Assembly (NCBI GenBank): GCA_004431415.1
Contig: QPMI01000157.1
Coordinates: 186,001 to 250,000, forward strand
Source of the DNA: Cyanophora paradoxa
Lineage: Eukaryota; Glaucocystophyceae; Cyanophorales; Cyanophoraceae
Direction: 5' to 3'
DNA: 64,000 nucleotides
Part shown: positions 1-11,063 of the stretch, in pieces
Numbering within the stretch: the first letter of the stretch is position 1
How the letters are laid out: the number at the start of each line of letters is the position of its first letter
Notes under the pieces: model-generated
What the model was told of the DNA's origin: nothing
Seen by the model: only the letters and a program-made list of their open reading frames with translations
Databases searched by the model: none
Made by a program: the position numbers and the translations under genes

Positions 1-126
1 AAATAAACTCAACGACTCGGCGAACAAATTTATCATCGGATCCAGAGAGCAGCACTAACGTTCATGCAGCTGTATACATCTCGATATGCGAATGCATAAA
101 AGTGTGCACGGGCGCTGCGGCACGGG
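1..126. other. 3' flank of the ferric-reductase gene
   Basis: Sequence between the window edge and the stop codon of the minus-strand ferric-reductase gene. It is noticeably less GC-rich than the gene. I see no coding signal in it; it presumably holds the 3' untranslated region and flanking DNA. Confidence 0.4.
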
Positions 127-850
127 CTAGAGGTCGAAGGTCTCCTTGTGGGTGTGGAAGGGGACGCCGGCGCGGGCGGCGGCGCGCTGCGCGGCCCGCT
201 CCGCGGCGCCCATGAGGCCCCCCGGCCCGCACGTGAAGACGGCGACGGGCCCGCCCCGCCCCGGCTCCGCCGCCGCCGCCGCCGCCGCGGCGACGCCGGC
301 GAAGAAGACGTCGAGGTCGGGGCGCGGGCGCTTCGCGGCGGGGCCCGCGGGGCCGGCGCCGGCCTCCGGGTCGATCACGACGAGCTGGAAGGCCGGCCGC
401 TGCTGGCCGGCGCCCGGGCGAGGGCCGGGGCGGGGGCGACGGGGCGGCGGGGCGGCGGCGGGGGGCCGGCGGGTGACGCAGGTAGAGCAGGCGAAGGCGA
501 CGCCGGCGGCGGTGGCGCGGGCCTCGAGGGCGGCGAGGGCGTCGTCGAAGGCGAGCAGCGTCGCCTCGTCCCGCGAGAGCCACAGCACGTCCACCCGCCG
601 CAGCCGCGCCCCGTCCTTCCCGGCGCCCTGCAGGAGCCACCCCAGCGTCGAGAGCGCCGGCGCGATCCCTGCGCCGAGCCGCGCGTAAGGGCCCGGGGCC
701 GGGGTGATGGAGGGGCGCGGCGTTGGGGCCGCACCAATGCCGCCGCAGACGACGGCGAGGGAGGGGTACCGCTCGAAGCGGACGGAGGGGCGCCCGTAGG
801 GCCCGTCGACCCGCAGCGCGACGCTCCCGGGGGCCACCTGCGCGCGCGAG

Positions 851-891
<41 letters not shown>

Positions 892-3800
892 CTCCCGTCA
901 GGGCCGGTGGGGGGTACCCCGCCAGAAGGGATTCGAGGGCGCACCCCGGCCTTGGCGAGGGCGGCGAGGCGCCCCGTGAAGGTGTCGGGCCCCCTGTCGC
1001 GGATGTGCAGCGTGAAGCGCCCGTCCTGCTCGCGGGTGAGCGGAGCGGACTTGGAGCTGGGCCCGGGGGCGGAGGGGGGGGCGGCGGGCCTGGGAGGGGT
1101 CGGAGGAGATGGACATGGGGTGCCACTCGAGGCCCGAGAGGGCGGGGAGCTGGAGGAAGACGAACTGGCCGGAGCCGTGCGCCCCCATCCCCGGCTTGCT
1201 CACCTCCAGCCTGCACCCCGGGCCGGCCCCGTGAGCCGCGGCTCGGCTCAACCTGGGACGGCGCGGGGCGGGGCGCACCGGGAGATGCGGCCGTCGAGGA
1301 GGCGGAGGGAGAGGAGGCGGGCGGGGCGTGCGCGGCCCTTCCACGCGCGGAAGGCGCAGTCGGCGGCGTAGAGGGCCGCGGGGGGCACCGCGTACGCGAT
1401 CACGCTCCGCCTTCCAATCGCGCAGTCAGCCGCCGCGAGGCGAGGGGCCGGGGCGCCGGCGCGGGGCCGCGCACTCGTGGATGCAGGCGAAGACGACGGC
1501 GGGGACGAAGAGGAAGTGCATGAAGTAGAAGCGCTGCGGAGGAAGGGGTCGGCGCGGCGGGGCCTGGGCGGGGCGGGGGGTACCCGGACCTCGAAGAGGG
1601 CGCGGCGGAGCTGGGGGAGGGAGAGGAGGGAGAGGAGGAGCATGAGGGCGCCGCTGAGGAGCCCCGCGAGGTTGTTGAGGTCCTCGCTCGCCCCGCCCCA
1701 CTCCGCCAGGTACGACGCCCCCAGGCCCTGCCCCGAGGTTCAGCCCGGCCCCGGGCTCGCCGGGGGGCGCCTGAGGGAGGGCGGACGGGGACGGAGGAGA
1801 AGTAGAGGGCGAGGAGGCCGCCGTGGAGCCAGACGCTCGCCACCATCGCCACCGCCGCCCACCGGTGGAACTGGCCACGGCCGCCGCGCGCCGCCGCGTC
1901 AGCGTAGAGCTGCTGAGCGCGGAGGGCGGGGGGCGGCCCACCCGCACGGCGCGCTCCCACGCGATGCCAAAGAAGTGCTGCGCGCCGGCCGCGGGCCGCG
2001 GTCAGTCGACGTCGCTGGTCCAGCGCGCTGGGCCGGCTCGCCTGCCAGAGGCTGTTGCGGGCGACGGGGAGGAGGGCGAAGAGGAGCTGCAGCTCCGCCA
2101 CCCGCCCGAAGGCGTCCCCCGCCCGGCCCACCGCCGTCCCCTGCTCCCAGCTACCGTCAGACCCCGGACGGCATCGTCTGCGCGCCCGCGCTCGCCTTGG
2201 TGGAGTTCATGGCGTAGTAGGCGGCGTAGGCGGCGCTGGCGGCGAGGTAGAGGAGGAGCGCGAGCGCCTCGCCCAGCGAGAGGTCCACGCCTTGCGAGCG
2301 AAGCTCACGGCGGAGCCCGAGCCGGCTTGCGGTGCAATCGAGCGGGGCGCGAGCTCACCGAGGCGGAGGAGGGGCTTGGTGTAGGCGAGGAGGGCGGCGG
2401 GGCCGCGGTGCGGGGGCAGCGCCAGCGTGACGAGGCAGCCGGCCGCGAGGGCCGCCCCCGTCGCCACCCCCAGCACGATGAAGTGGTACCTGGGCCCGCA
2501 TCGGACTCAGGCTTCTTCGGAGTCGAGGCCGGGGGCGGCGGGGGCGTGCGCAGCGCACGGGGCGGAGCTGTGGTAGACGAGGTCGTTCTCGCCGCCCGGG
2601 ACGATCGCCCGCGTCCCTGGGGCGCGGCGCGGGGCCGGTTCGGTGCGCGAGCGCGCGCGCCGGGGGGAGAGCTCTGGCGCACGGGAGTAGTCGACGGGGA
2701 GGCCGGTGAGGGCGAGGGACTGGGCGGCGATGGCGGCGCCGAGGCGGGAGGCGGCCTCCGCCACGGGGAGGCCCCCCGCCGCGCCCGCGGGGAGCAGCAC
2801 GAGGCTCACCACCACGCTGCCCTCCACCGCGTTCAGGATCTGCACGCGCGACGCGTCCACCTGGAGGGGCGGAGGCGCGCGTCGGACGAGGGCGCGGGGA
2901 TGGGCAGGAGGGTAGAGGGGGGCGGCGGGGGCGGACCCCGGCGGCGGCGGCGACGCCGGTGAGGAAGGCGGCCTGCATCTCCCCGGAGGCCGACCACGCG
3001 CTGAAGCTCACGAGGAGCACGATCTGCCCGCCCGCCCCACCCGTGAGCCGCTTCCCGGGGGCGCGGAGGCGGGCAGGGGGAGTGGGCGCGCGCCTGGATG
3101 AGGTCGGACTGGGCCTCCGCCGAGGCGGCCGGCGAGGAGGCGGAGGCGGAGGAGGAGTCGGCGGAGGCCGAGCCCGAGGTGGCCGGCGGGGCGGTGGCGG
3201 CGGGGGAGGCGACCGAGGCGAGGGGCGTCGGCGCGGGCGCGGCGGTCGTCGCCGCGGCGGCGGGGCGGGGCGTGGGCGAGGGGCTCGGCGTCGCCACCGC
3301 CGAGGCCACGCAGCCGGCGCTCGTCGGGCGGCTGCCCGGGGGGGCGCTCAGGAGGGGCGGGAGGGGCGGGGGGCGGGGCCCAGGGGCACCTGGAGGCGAG
3401 GCCCGGGTCGGAGATGTCGCTGGTGCGGGAGGGGGCCCGCCCCAGCGACCACGTGCAGCACGGGTCTGCGCCGGCGCAGCGCAGCGCTCGTTAGGGAGGC
3501 CTCGCGGGAGGGAGGGCGCGGGCGAGGGCGCGGGCGCTCGCCTCCGAGCTCCCAGCCCTGCCCCGCAAGCGAGGCGTCAGAGAGGAGGAGAGGAGAGGGG
3601 CGGCCGCTCAACTCTGGCAAGGCCTTTAAAGTTAAGCTCTGGTGGGCGCACGTTGGAGTAGCCGTCGCCGTCGCTGTCGGCCTTGCAGAGGGCCGCCGTC
3701 CAGCTGTTCCCGTTCTGCTTGAACGCGTTCCCGAAGTTGTCGAGGCCCCCCTGCCGCCCCACGCCCGTCAGGCGCCGATCAGCTGGAGCTCGGCCTGCCG

Positions 3801-4256
3801 CTCGCGCTGCCTGCAGCATCGAGATCTAGATCTAGATGCACTCCGGGCGGGGGCCCCCACCGTGCCCCGCGCGTGCGCCGGCGCCCGGCCGGGACTCGGG
3901 ATCAACACGTGCGCGTGCGCGCGGGCCGGCGGACAGGCCGCGGCCGGCGCCGCGGGGCGCCTGGCGCACCTTGCCGGTGGACCTGAGGTGCCCGACGGCG
4001 GCCCATGCGACGCCGTTCCGCTTCACGTTCGCCCCGTTCGGGATGTCCGACTGGTACCTGCCCATCCGCGGCGTTGCAATTGCGCGCCCCCGAGTGAGGT
4101 CTAGATCTCGGAGCGGAAGCGACGTACGCGTCGACGGCCGCGGCTCGGGGGCCGGGCCGGCGCGCACCACTGCCAGGCGTGCGCGGTCGAGGCGAGGTAC
4201 AGGAGGACGAGGATGGATGTCGCCGCGGCGGGACCGGCTCGTTGGTGCCGACTCAT
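127..4256 (-). CDS. Temptin / SEA-like / ferric-reductase (NADPH-oxidase-like) membrane protein, multi-exon
   Basis: Predicted plasma-membrane or vacuolar flavocytochrome that would pass electrons from NADPH through FAD and two haems to iron or oxygen. The start at 4256 gives a signal peptide (MSRHQRA... to AHAW). Next comes a temptin-like domain (YQSDIPNGANV near 4,050; DSDGDGYSN near 3,660; NGWELGDPCCTW spliced from 3,660, 3,542-3,557 and 3,465), then a Ser/Ala/Thr/Pro-rich linker (3,090-3,310). A SEA-like segment follows (VDASRVQILNAVEGSVVVSL near 2,800). The ferric-reductase core has paired haem histidines in FHRWAAVAMVASVWLH (near 1,860) and FMHFLFVPAVVFACIH (near 1,510), an FAD motif HPMSISSD (near 1,110), and NADPH-site motifs GGIG (near 745) and CGPGG (near 210). 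Introns are short and C-rich, with GTACCC, GTGCGC or GC donors. The exon chain is hand-inferred; the domains are clear, the exact borders less so. Confidence 0.75.
852..891. repeat. 40-base G homopolymer (poly-C inside a minus-strand intron)
   Basis: Forty consecutive G on the plus strand. On the coding strand it is poly-C inside an intron of the ferric-reductase gene: the donor gtacccc lies near 917 and the acceptor cgcgcag near 840. A similar 22-base run sits at 8554-8575 in an AP-3 delta intron. The run length in an assembly is unlikely to be exact. Confidence 0.85.
3542..3557 (-). other. 16-nt micro-exon of the temptin domain with a GC donor
   Basis: Sixteen bases flanked on the coding strand by an acceptor ggggcag and a donor gcgagc. 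Splicing it between the exon ending ...GDGYSN and the exon starting ...PCCTW keeps the frame. It supplies GWELG, which completes the NGxELGDPCC signature known at the end of temptin domains. This is a reading of the sequence and has no transcript support here. Confidence 0.65.
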
Positions 4257-4805
4257 CGTGCCGCGGAGATCTAGCGTCTGCGGCGCGCGCCTCCGGCTCC
4301 TCTTGGCGAGCTCTCGATCGCCGGCCGCGGACAGGGATGCGCGCTTCGCCAAAACTTGTCCTACGTTGACACGCGTCGAATCGGCGAGACTGCAATCGCC
4401 GCGCGCGGCTAGCGCTGAGTGCGCGCGTCAAGCCTGATCGAAGGCGCGCTCTGCTGCAGCTGTATAGCTAGGCGTCGAGTCTAGAGCAATCCGCAGACGC
4501 GGAGATGAGCCGATCGGGCACTGCAGCTGGTGCCGAGGCGGAATGAAGGCGAGGCCTAGGGCGAGGGCGACCAAGGTCACATGCGCGCCTCGTGGTGGCG
4601 CGTCACGGCCTGAGGAGACGCGATTCATCGTGCGCGTGCGAAGTTCACTGCGAACTTCGCAGGGCGCGCCTGCTCGCCACGTAAAGATGCGCCGGACCGC
4701 CGCCCAGGCCCGCCCAGGCCCGCCCTGCCCGCGGGGGTACCAAGCACGCGGTGCTGCCGACATTTCAGGGCAACTTTCAGTTCGAATTTCCCGAAAAAAG
4801 GTGAC
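4257..4805. other. Intergenic region with a 9-bp-stem hairpin at 4638-4660
   Basis: Between two divergent genes. It contains a perfect inverted repeat, GCGAAGTTC then ACTGC then GAACTTCGC (4638-4660). I see no convincing gene. The left part is probably the promoter of the ferric-reductase gene; no TATA box was found for it. Confidence 0.4.
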
Positions 4806-4910
4806 GTCAGGTGAAATTTTAATGAACTAAAAAATGCGACGGTCAGGTGACGGTCGCCGAGTCAAGTGACTCGGGCAGTCAGGTGACGGCTCCCGCCCGG
4901 ACCTATAAAA
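4806..4910 (+). promoter_or_regulatory. Promoter with repeated GTCAGGTGA elements and a TATA box
   Basis: TATAAAA at 4904-4910 lies 53 bases before the ATG at 4964, a usual core-promoter distance. Upstream are repeated GTCAGGTGA-type motifs at 4806, 4842 and 4878, with a variant GTCAAGTGA at 4861. They look like clustered transcription-factor sites. No factor can be named from sequence alone. Confidence 0.6.
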
Positions 4911-4963
4911 GGCCGAACTTGCGCCCGGTCTGTCATTCTTCGACCGTCGCAACGCGCTCTTCC

Positions 4964-5608
4964 ATGGCCTGCCTTCGCACCACCGGTACCCCCGTCATCG
5001 TCGAGCCGCAAGTCGAGCCCGAGGTCAAGCCGAAGCCGGCAGGCTTGTGCGCGATGTGCGCCGCGGCGACGGACTCATCCGCGGGGCACTGCTTCCAGCT
5101 CTACGGCAGCTGCGCTTGCCAGGATCTCATCTGCCTCTGCGACCCGGACTGCTCCGAAGAGCGCTGCCGGCTTGAGGAAAAGCTCAATGACTTGCAATTA
5201 ATATTGGTCGAGTCGACGTCGTCTTCGAATTCTCAGACGACCTTTTCCTTCAGCGACTTCGGCACCGGCGGACCCGGGCTCGGATCGGAAGAGAACGACA
5301 TTTCTGAGGAGCTGCCGGCAGCTGCGGACTTGAACACGGGTTCGATTCCGGCCCTGGCCGCGACGCACGCACCTGCGGTCTCCGGTTCCACCCCGGTGCC
5401 GGCCCTTTCGACGGCACTTCCGCCGGCGGTCTGGGGTTCAACCCCGGCGCCGGCCCTCTTCACGGCATTGCCGGAACCAGTGGTTGCTGGTTCGAATCCG
5501 AAGTCGGCTCGTTCCTCTCGCAAGCGCAAGTCAGATGACGTTGACAGCGTCGCGATAGTGCGCCCGCCTCACCAGTACAACTTGCGCATGCGTTCTCGCC
5601 GGGCTTGA
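4964..5608 (+). CDS. Small Cys-rich, repeat-containing, probably nuclear protein (single exon)
   Basis: Predicted protein of 214 residues, function unknown. The start at 4964 is chosen because a TATA box precedes it at a sensible distance, although the frame is open upstream. The N-terminal third holds a cysteine cluster (CAMC, CACQDLICLCDPDC, then C) that could bind zinc. The middle is acidic and serine-rich. Then come imperfect 15-18-residue repeats built on GSxPxPALxTALP (about 5,339-5,500). The C-terminus is basic, with a possible nuclear-localisation signal (SRKRKSDD), and ends in YNLRMRSRRA. Unlike its neighbours it has no introns and less extreme codon use, which may mean recent acquisition or mobile-element origin. 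I do not recognise a family. Confidence 0.6.
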   Translation: MACLRTTGTPVIVEPQVEPEVKPKPAGLCAMCAAATDSSAGHCFQLYGSCACQDLICLCDPDCSEERCRLEEKLNDLQLILVESTSSSNSQTTFSFSDFGTGGPGLGSEENDISEELPAAADLNTGSIPALAATHAPAVSGSTPVPALSTALPPAVWGSTPAPALFTALPEPVVAGSNPKSARSSRKRKSDDVDSVAIVRPPHQYNLRMRSRRA

Positions 5609-5632
5609 GCTTAGGCTAACGTGAGAGAATTC

Positions 5633-5650
5633 TGTAAATAGCTGTAAATA
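5633..5650 (+). other. Tandem TGTAAATA motifs after the stop codon
   Basis: Two TGTAAATA copies (5633-5640 and 5643-5650) about 25 bases after the stop of the Cys-rich gene. TGTAA-type signals guide polyadenylation in some green algae; the role here is a guess. The rest of 5609-5906 has no visible gene. Confidence 0.35.
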
Positions 5651-5906
5651 ACTGCGCATGCTTTACGGCTCAATCGCTTTCGCGCGCGCGTGCTGATCGC
5701 TAGAGCGCGCGCCGCCGCTGCGGCGGTGTAGTCCGTGGCGAATGTGTGTCCGACGGTCGCGCGCGCGTTCGCGCCTGCGCGTGGTCTCGAGGATGCTGCT
5801 CTTGCGATCCTTCTCTCGCATGTATGTATGTACATAGCGGCGGGCCGGGGCCCGAGGGCGTCGGACGCGCGCGTGCGCGCGCCGGCGTCCCAGGGTTCGC
5901 CTCCGC

Positions 5907-8900
5907 CTACAGCTCGGCCGCCTCGCCCTTCTTGCTCCGGTGCTTGTGCTTGCTCCTATGCTCCCCCGAGCCTGCTCCCGAGTGAGCCAACGCGCGAGCG
6001 CGCGCGCGCCCGGCGGCCGGCGGGCTGGGGCGGGAGGCGAGCCGCGCCGCACCCTTGGAGCTGCGGTGCTTGTGCGAGGAGGCGGCGGCGGCGGCGCCCT
6101 GCGCGGCGCTCGGCCCGGGGGGCGGGGGCGCGGGGAGGGGGCGGCGGGCGCGCCTCGCCGATCTCGGCGTAGGCGTTGCGGTCGGGCCCGCCCTCGGCAG
6201 GGAGCTCCTCGGGGCCAGCGGGGGCCCCGACGTCGATGAGCGCCGCCTCGCCCTCGCCCGCCTCCTCCTTCGAGCGGTGCTTCGAGCGCGACGAGCGGTG
6301 CCGCCCCTCCCCCTCCCTGTGCTGCTTCTTCTTCCGCCTCTCCGGCTCCCCCGCCCCCGCCGCCGACGCCGGCGCCGAGAACGGCGGCGACGCCGGCCCG
6401 CCCTGCGCCTGGTACGCCCCGGAGTGCACCTGGTACCCCCCGCCCGACGAGGAGGCGGGGGCGGCTCCGAGGCCGGCGCCGCCGTAGCCGCCGCCGGCGC
6501 CGCCGTAGCCCGGGGCGAGGCCGCGGGAGTAGGAGGCGGTGGGTGCGTCGGGGCGGGCGTAGGGGGCGATGGTGGGCATGGAGGAGGCGCCGGGGGAGCC
6601 GGGGCGCGTGAGGTCGACCTGCGCGGGATTCGACGGAATCCGACAAGAGGGGCGGGGGGCCACGCGCGTCGTTGAGGCCGCCGCGGGGTGCGTCGTCGTC
6701 GGAGGCGGAGGCGCCCTCCGGCATCGCCGCCCCCGCACGATCTGCCCCGCCCCCGCCGTCGGCAGGGCCGCACGCGGGGCGCGCGTGGCGAGCGGGGCGG
6801 GGCGGGGGCGCGCCTCGACGTAGGGGGCCGGCTCCTCGGCGGCCTCCTTGCGGTGGCGGCGGAGACCCGCGCCGCGACCGCCGGCGGCATCTCCACCCCG
6901 CCAGCAGCCCCGCGTCCGCCTCTGCCCCGCCCCGCGTCGGCCCGGCCCCGCGGCGAGGGGGCGCCCGGGGCGAGAGGGGCCGGACCCGGGGCGGCCTCGG
7001 GGGCCCGCTGGGGGCTCTTCCCGCTCGCCGCGGAGGCTGCGCCGGCTGCGCGCAGGGCTCGCGGCCGGCGCGCGGGAGGGGAGGCGGGGCCGGCGCGCGC
7101 GCACCGCCGGGGAGGTAGAAGGGGTCGCCCTCGCGCCGCCGCCGCGCCTCCGCCGCCTCCTTCTCCTGCGAAGTGGAGGGTCGGGGAGGGCCGCATAAGA
7201 AGCAAAGAGGGCCGCACGGAGCGGGCGGCGCGGTCGGCGGCGGGGGCCGGCGGGCGGTACGAGACGCCGTCCTCGTCGTGCAGCGACTGCGCGCCGGCGT
7301 GACGGGCGAAGCGGTGAAGAGGAGGGCAGGGGCACCTTCGCGGGGCTGGTGTCGGCGCCGGGAGGGGGCCCGCCCTCGCCCCAGAAGTCGCCGGCGTTGG
7401 AGGAGGAGCCGGCCCCCGCCGCCTCCCCGGGCACCTGCCGCCAGGGCGGTCAGCTCCCTCGCGGGGCGAGGGCGGGGGGGCGGCCTGGCGGACCGGGGAG
7501 GGCTCCTCGGGCTCGGGCTCGCAGATGGGCGTGTCGAGGTCGAGCCCCTCCGGCACCGGCACCTGCGGGCCCCGCTGGGCGGTGCGGGGCGGTGCAGGGC
7601 GGGGCGGGGCGAGGGGGGGTACCTTGCGCTGGGCCTTGGGGGCGACGGGGGCGAGCTCCTCGCGGCAGGCGTCGGCGAGGGCCGCCAGCGCCGCCCCGCC
7701 CCGCGCCTCCAGCGCCGGCGCCAGCCGCGCCAGCGCCCGCAGCGTGCACGCCTGCCCCGCCCCGCCCGGTTAGCGGCGGGCGGCGCAAAAAGGGATCGGG
7801 AGGATTCGAACCCGCTCCTGGACCTCGACGTCGGCGCTCGCGGCGAAGGCGCCGGCGCGCGAGGCCACGCGCGCCGCGGCGGAGGCGAGCTCGCCCCCGG
7901 CTGCCAGCTGCGCGCCCGGGCCGTCAAGGGAGCGGGGAGACGGGGAAGCGGCGGGGGGGGGCAGGGTGCGGGCCTGGCTGGCGGAGCGGACGAAGACCTT
8001 GAGGGCGGCCTGCACGTAGGAGGCCTGGACGCCCGGGGCAGGGCGAGGGCGCGGGGGTGCAGCAGCGCCTCGAGGACCGCCGCCGGGCCCGCCTCGTCCG
8101 GCCTTCGCCGGCGGCTCGGGCTCGGACGAGGTGCGCGGCGGGCGGGGCGGGCGGGGCGGGTTTGGGGGGGGGGGGCGGCGCACGAGGGGAACTCGCCGAG
8201 GATCCAGGCGGCGGCGCCCAGCACGGGGGCCGCCTGCATCTTACCCTCAGACACGGGCGGGGGGCGTGGGGCGCGGGCAGGGCGCACGCCGGCGGGGTCC
8301 TGGGCGGCCTCGGGCCGGTGCTTGGAGACGAGGGAGGCCGCCAGCTGCGCGGCGAAGGCCCGCACGCTCTTCACCCGCACCGCGATGTCCACCATCTGCC
8401 CCCGCCGCGCCCCTCAGCGCGCGGCCCGAGCTCGGGGGGCCCGGGGCGGCCGCGCCTGCTCCGCGATGGCCGCGCTCTGGCGCGCCGGGGCCACCCGCGA
8501 CAGGTCCGCCAGCACCTGCCGCGGGGCCCGCCGATCAGATAACCCGGCGCGGCGGGGGGGGGGGGGGGGGGGGGGTACGAAATGATTCGAGAAAAGCACC
8601 TGGAGGTACCACTGGAAGTTGGTGACGCGTTCGTACGAGTCGGCGCCGCACGTGGCCACGATCTGCGGGGGGCGCGGTGAGAGAGAGGGGAGGCGGGGGA
8701 GGGGAGGAGACGCCGGGGGGTACACGCCTTCTCGATGGTGGCGTCGCGGAAGGGCCCCGGGGGCGAGCGGGCGACGGCGTCCGTCAGGAGCCGCAGCACC
8801 TCCACGCTGCTCTGCCGGTCCATCTGCGCGGGGGGGTACAGCGTGAGCCCCGGGGGGCAGGGGGGGAGGAGGGGGCGCGCGCCATGCCCGTCACGAGGTC

Positions 8901-10980
8901 GAGCGCGCGGTTCCGGATGGTGACGTCCTCGTCCTGCGGGGCACGTGAGCGGGGGGCGGGCGCGAGCCCGGGCAGGGTGGAGGAGAGAGATGGAGGGGTA
9001 CACACATGGAGGCAGGACACGATGAGCGACTTGTGCGCCACGACCGCCTGCGGCGGGTGCGGCGTTAGGAGGGGTACGGGGCGCGGGGGCGGAGGGGCGG
9101 GAGGGGGGCGCCTGGGGGTGGGTCCGCATGAGGTTGAGCAGCCCGAGCAGGCCGAGGTACTTCACTGAGGGCGAGCAGGCACGCGTCAGACCGGCGGCGC
9201 GGTGAGGGGCGTGGGGCGCCGAAGCCGGCGTGGGGGAGAAGGGCGGGGTAATCTTGGAAGCGAGTATCGGGCGGGCCGCGGGCGTGGCCTCTGCCGCATC
9301 GCCCTTCTTGCGCTTCCGTGAAACGAAACGAAACGGGCGGGCGGGGCGGGGCTAGATCGATGTGCCGCCCAAGTGTCTTTCTCGGCGCTCCGCGACCGGC
9401 GCGGCCCGGGATCCGATCCGAGTGGAGCAGGGTACACGCACGGTTCTGGTCGGGGTCCTCGACGAAGAGGCGCAGCTTCTCGCACGCGAGCTTCACCAGC
9501 GCGGGGAAGTCCTGGGGGGTACCCGGTCGAACCGGGGGATACAAGAACGGAAGGCGGGAAGGGGGTACCGTCATGCAGGCCGTCACGGCGTTGACGCACT
9601 CGTACAGGAGGCTCTGAATCGGGAAGGGGGAAGATGTCGGAACGGGGTACGGTGCGGGGGGACGGGCAGGGGCACCTTGGCGGGGGTGGAGTTGATGACG
9701 GAGGTGAGCGGCTCGACGAGCTTCTTCGCGAGGCGCGGCTCCAGGGGTACCAGCGCGGTCATCTGGGGGGTACGCGCTCGAGGGGGCGCGGTGGAATGGA
9801 CAGAAGGAGGGGTACGCGCCAGCTTGACGATCTTGATGAGGACCCAGTTGTTGCTGGAGGTGGTGAGGATCTTGAAGAAGACGGGGGCTACCGGGTTGCG
9901 GCGTCACGAGGGGCGCGGGGGGCGCGGAGGGGTGAGGAGGGGGCGGAGGGCACCGAGGGGCAGGTAGTTCTTCGGGTTGGACTTGCGGGCGAGCTCGCAG
10001 AAGACGTTCACGGCGGCGGAGACGACGGCTGCGCGCGGGGCGCGGCGTCAGGGGCCGGCGGGGGCGGGGGGGCGCGGCGCGGCGCGGCGCGGGGAGGGGA
10101 ATCACATGGGTCGGAGTCGTCGAGCTTCTCCTTGAGGCGCTCGAAGGCCGGCCGCAGCGCCTCGGGGAACTGCAGGATCACCTGCGCGCCGGGGCGGCTC
10201 GCCGCCCCGCGGGCGGGGCGGGGCGGGGCGGGGCGGGCGGGCGGGGGCGCCTTGTAGAGGGCGAGGACGGCCTTCTTGCGGACGTAGGGCTTGGAGCTCT
10301 TGAGGAGCTGGAGGACGTCGTTGCCGAGGTCGCGCCCGAGGTCCAGCGTGCAGATGTTCGCCAGGCAGTTCGTCGCCAGCCCCACCTCGTACTGGTTCTG
10401 GCTCGCCAGGTCCTGCGCCCCGCACGCTCGCTCGCGCACGCGCGCACGCGCCTCGCAGAGCGGGCGGGCGGGGGGCGCGCCTTCTTGAAGAGTTGGATGG
10501 TGAGGACGAGGACCTCGGTCGTCTCGCGGAAGGACTGCGACGCGGCGAGGTACCCGATGCGCTTGTGCGAGAACTTCGAGTCGCTCATCGCCTCCACGAC
10601 GTAGAAGGCCGCCCATGACATCTCGTAGCCGAGCATGTGCAGCTGCACATGCCCGAAGCGGCGTCATTCGCGCTGTCAGGGGCCTCGGGGCGGCGCGGAG
10701 CGCGTACATAGACGAGCTTCAGAAGCGCGCGGGCCTTCTTCGCCGTCTCCCTGCTCCGCAGCTCCTCCTTGATCTCCGCGATGCACTGCGAGATGTACTG
10801 CTGCTCCCTGTCCCGACGGCACGCCCGCAGGCCTTTCACCTGCGCCAAGAGAGCGTCGGCGGCGACGCGCGACGATGACGCCCGCCGGGGTGCGCGTACA
10901 AGGTCAACAAGGTTCTTCTCCAGCATCGCCTGCATGAGCTGCTGGCCGGCATTCGCCAGCGTCGTGGCGACGTGGGCCAT
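5907..10980 (-). CDS. AP3D: AP-3 adaptor complex subunit delta, multi-exon
   Basis: Large subunit of the AP-3 vesicle-coat adaptor that sorts cargo from endosomes or the trans-Golgi to lysosome-like organelles. The exon order matches delta adaptin: NLVDLV (10,905), QQYISQCIAEIKEELR (about 10,760), YEMSWAAFYVVEAM and FSHKRIGYLAASQSF (10,510-10,640), LGRDLGNDVLQLLKS (10,300), RPAFERLKEKLDDSDP (10,110-10,160), LLYECVNAVTACM (9,580), KLRLFVEDPDQN (9,450), KYLGLLGLLNLMRTHPQA (9,130). HEAT-like repeats continue to about 7,700. A proline-rich hinge and a Lys/His/Arg-rich C-terminus (KHKHRSKKGE, 5,930) follow, as in delta subunits elsewhere. At least two introns use GC donors (10,480 and 10,250). The start at 10,980 gives MAHVATTLAN; an earlier in-frame Met exists at 11,049. 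Many exon borders in the 6-8 kb stretch are uncertain. Confidence 0.85.
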
Positions 10981-11063
10981 CGCGGCGACGGGTTGCGCCA
11001 CTTGGCCGGGCGGCAGGCCTTTGCCAAGTGAAAGTTCTGTACCCGGCAAAGCGAAATTGTGAG
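10981..11063. promoter_or_regulatory. 83-bp bidirectional intergenic promoter
   Basis: Only 83 bases separate the AP-3 delta ATG (10,980, minus) from the SPOT1-like ATG (11,064, plus). Both 5' untranslated regions and both core promoters must fit here or overlap the neighbouring gene. No TATA box is visible. Confidence 0.5.

Noticed and set aside
5663-8395. Very long minus-strand open frame (910 codons) of Arg/Pro-rich sequence
   Set aside because: It runs through introns and out-of-phase parts of AP-3 delta; only short stretches match the family. High GC removes stop codons by chance.
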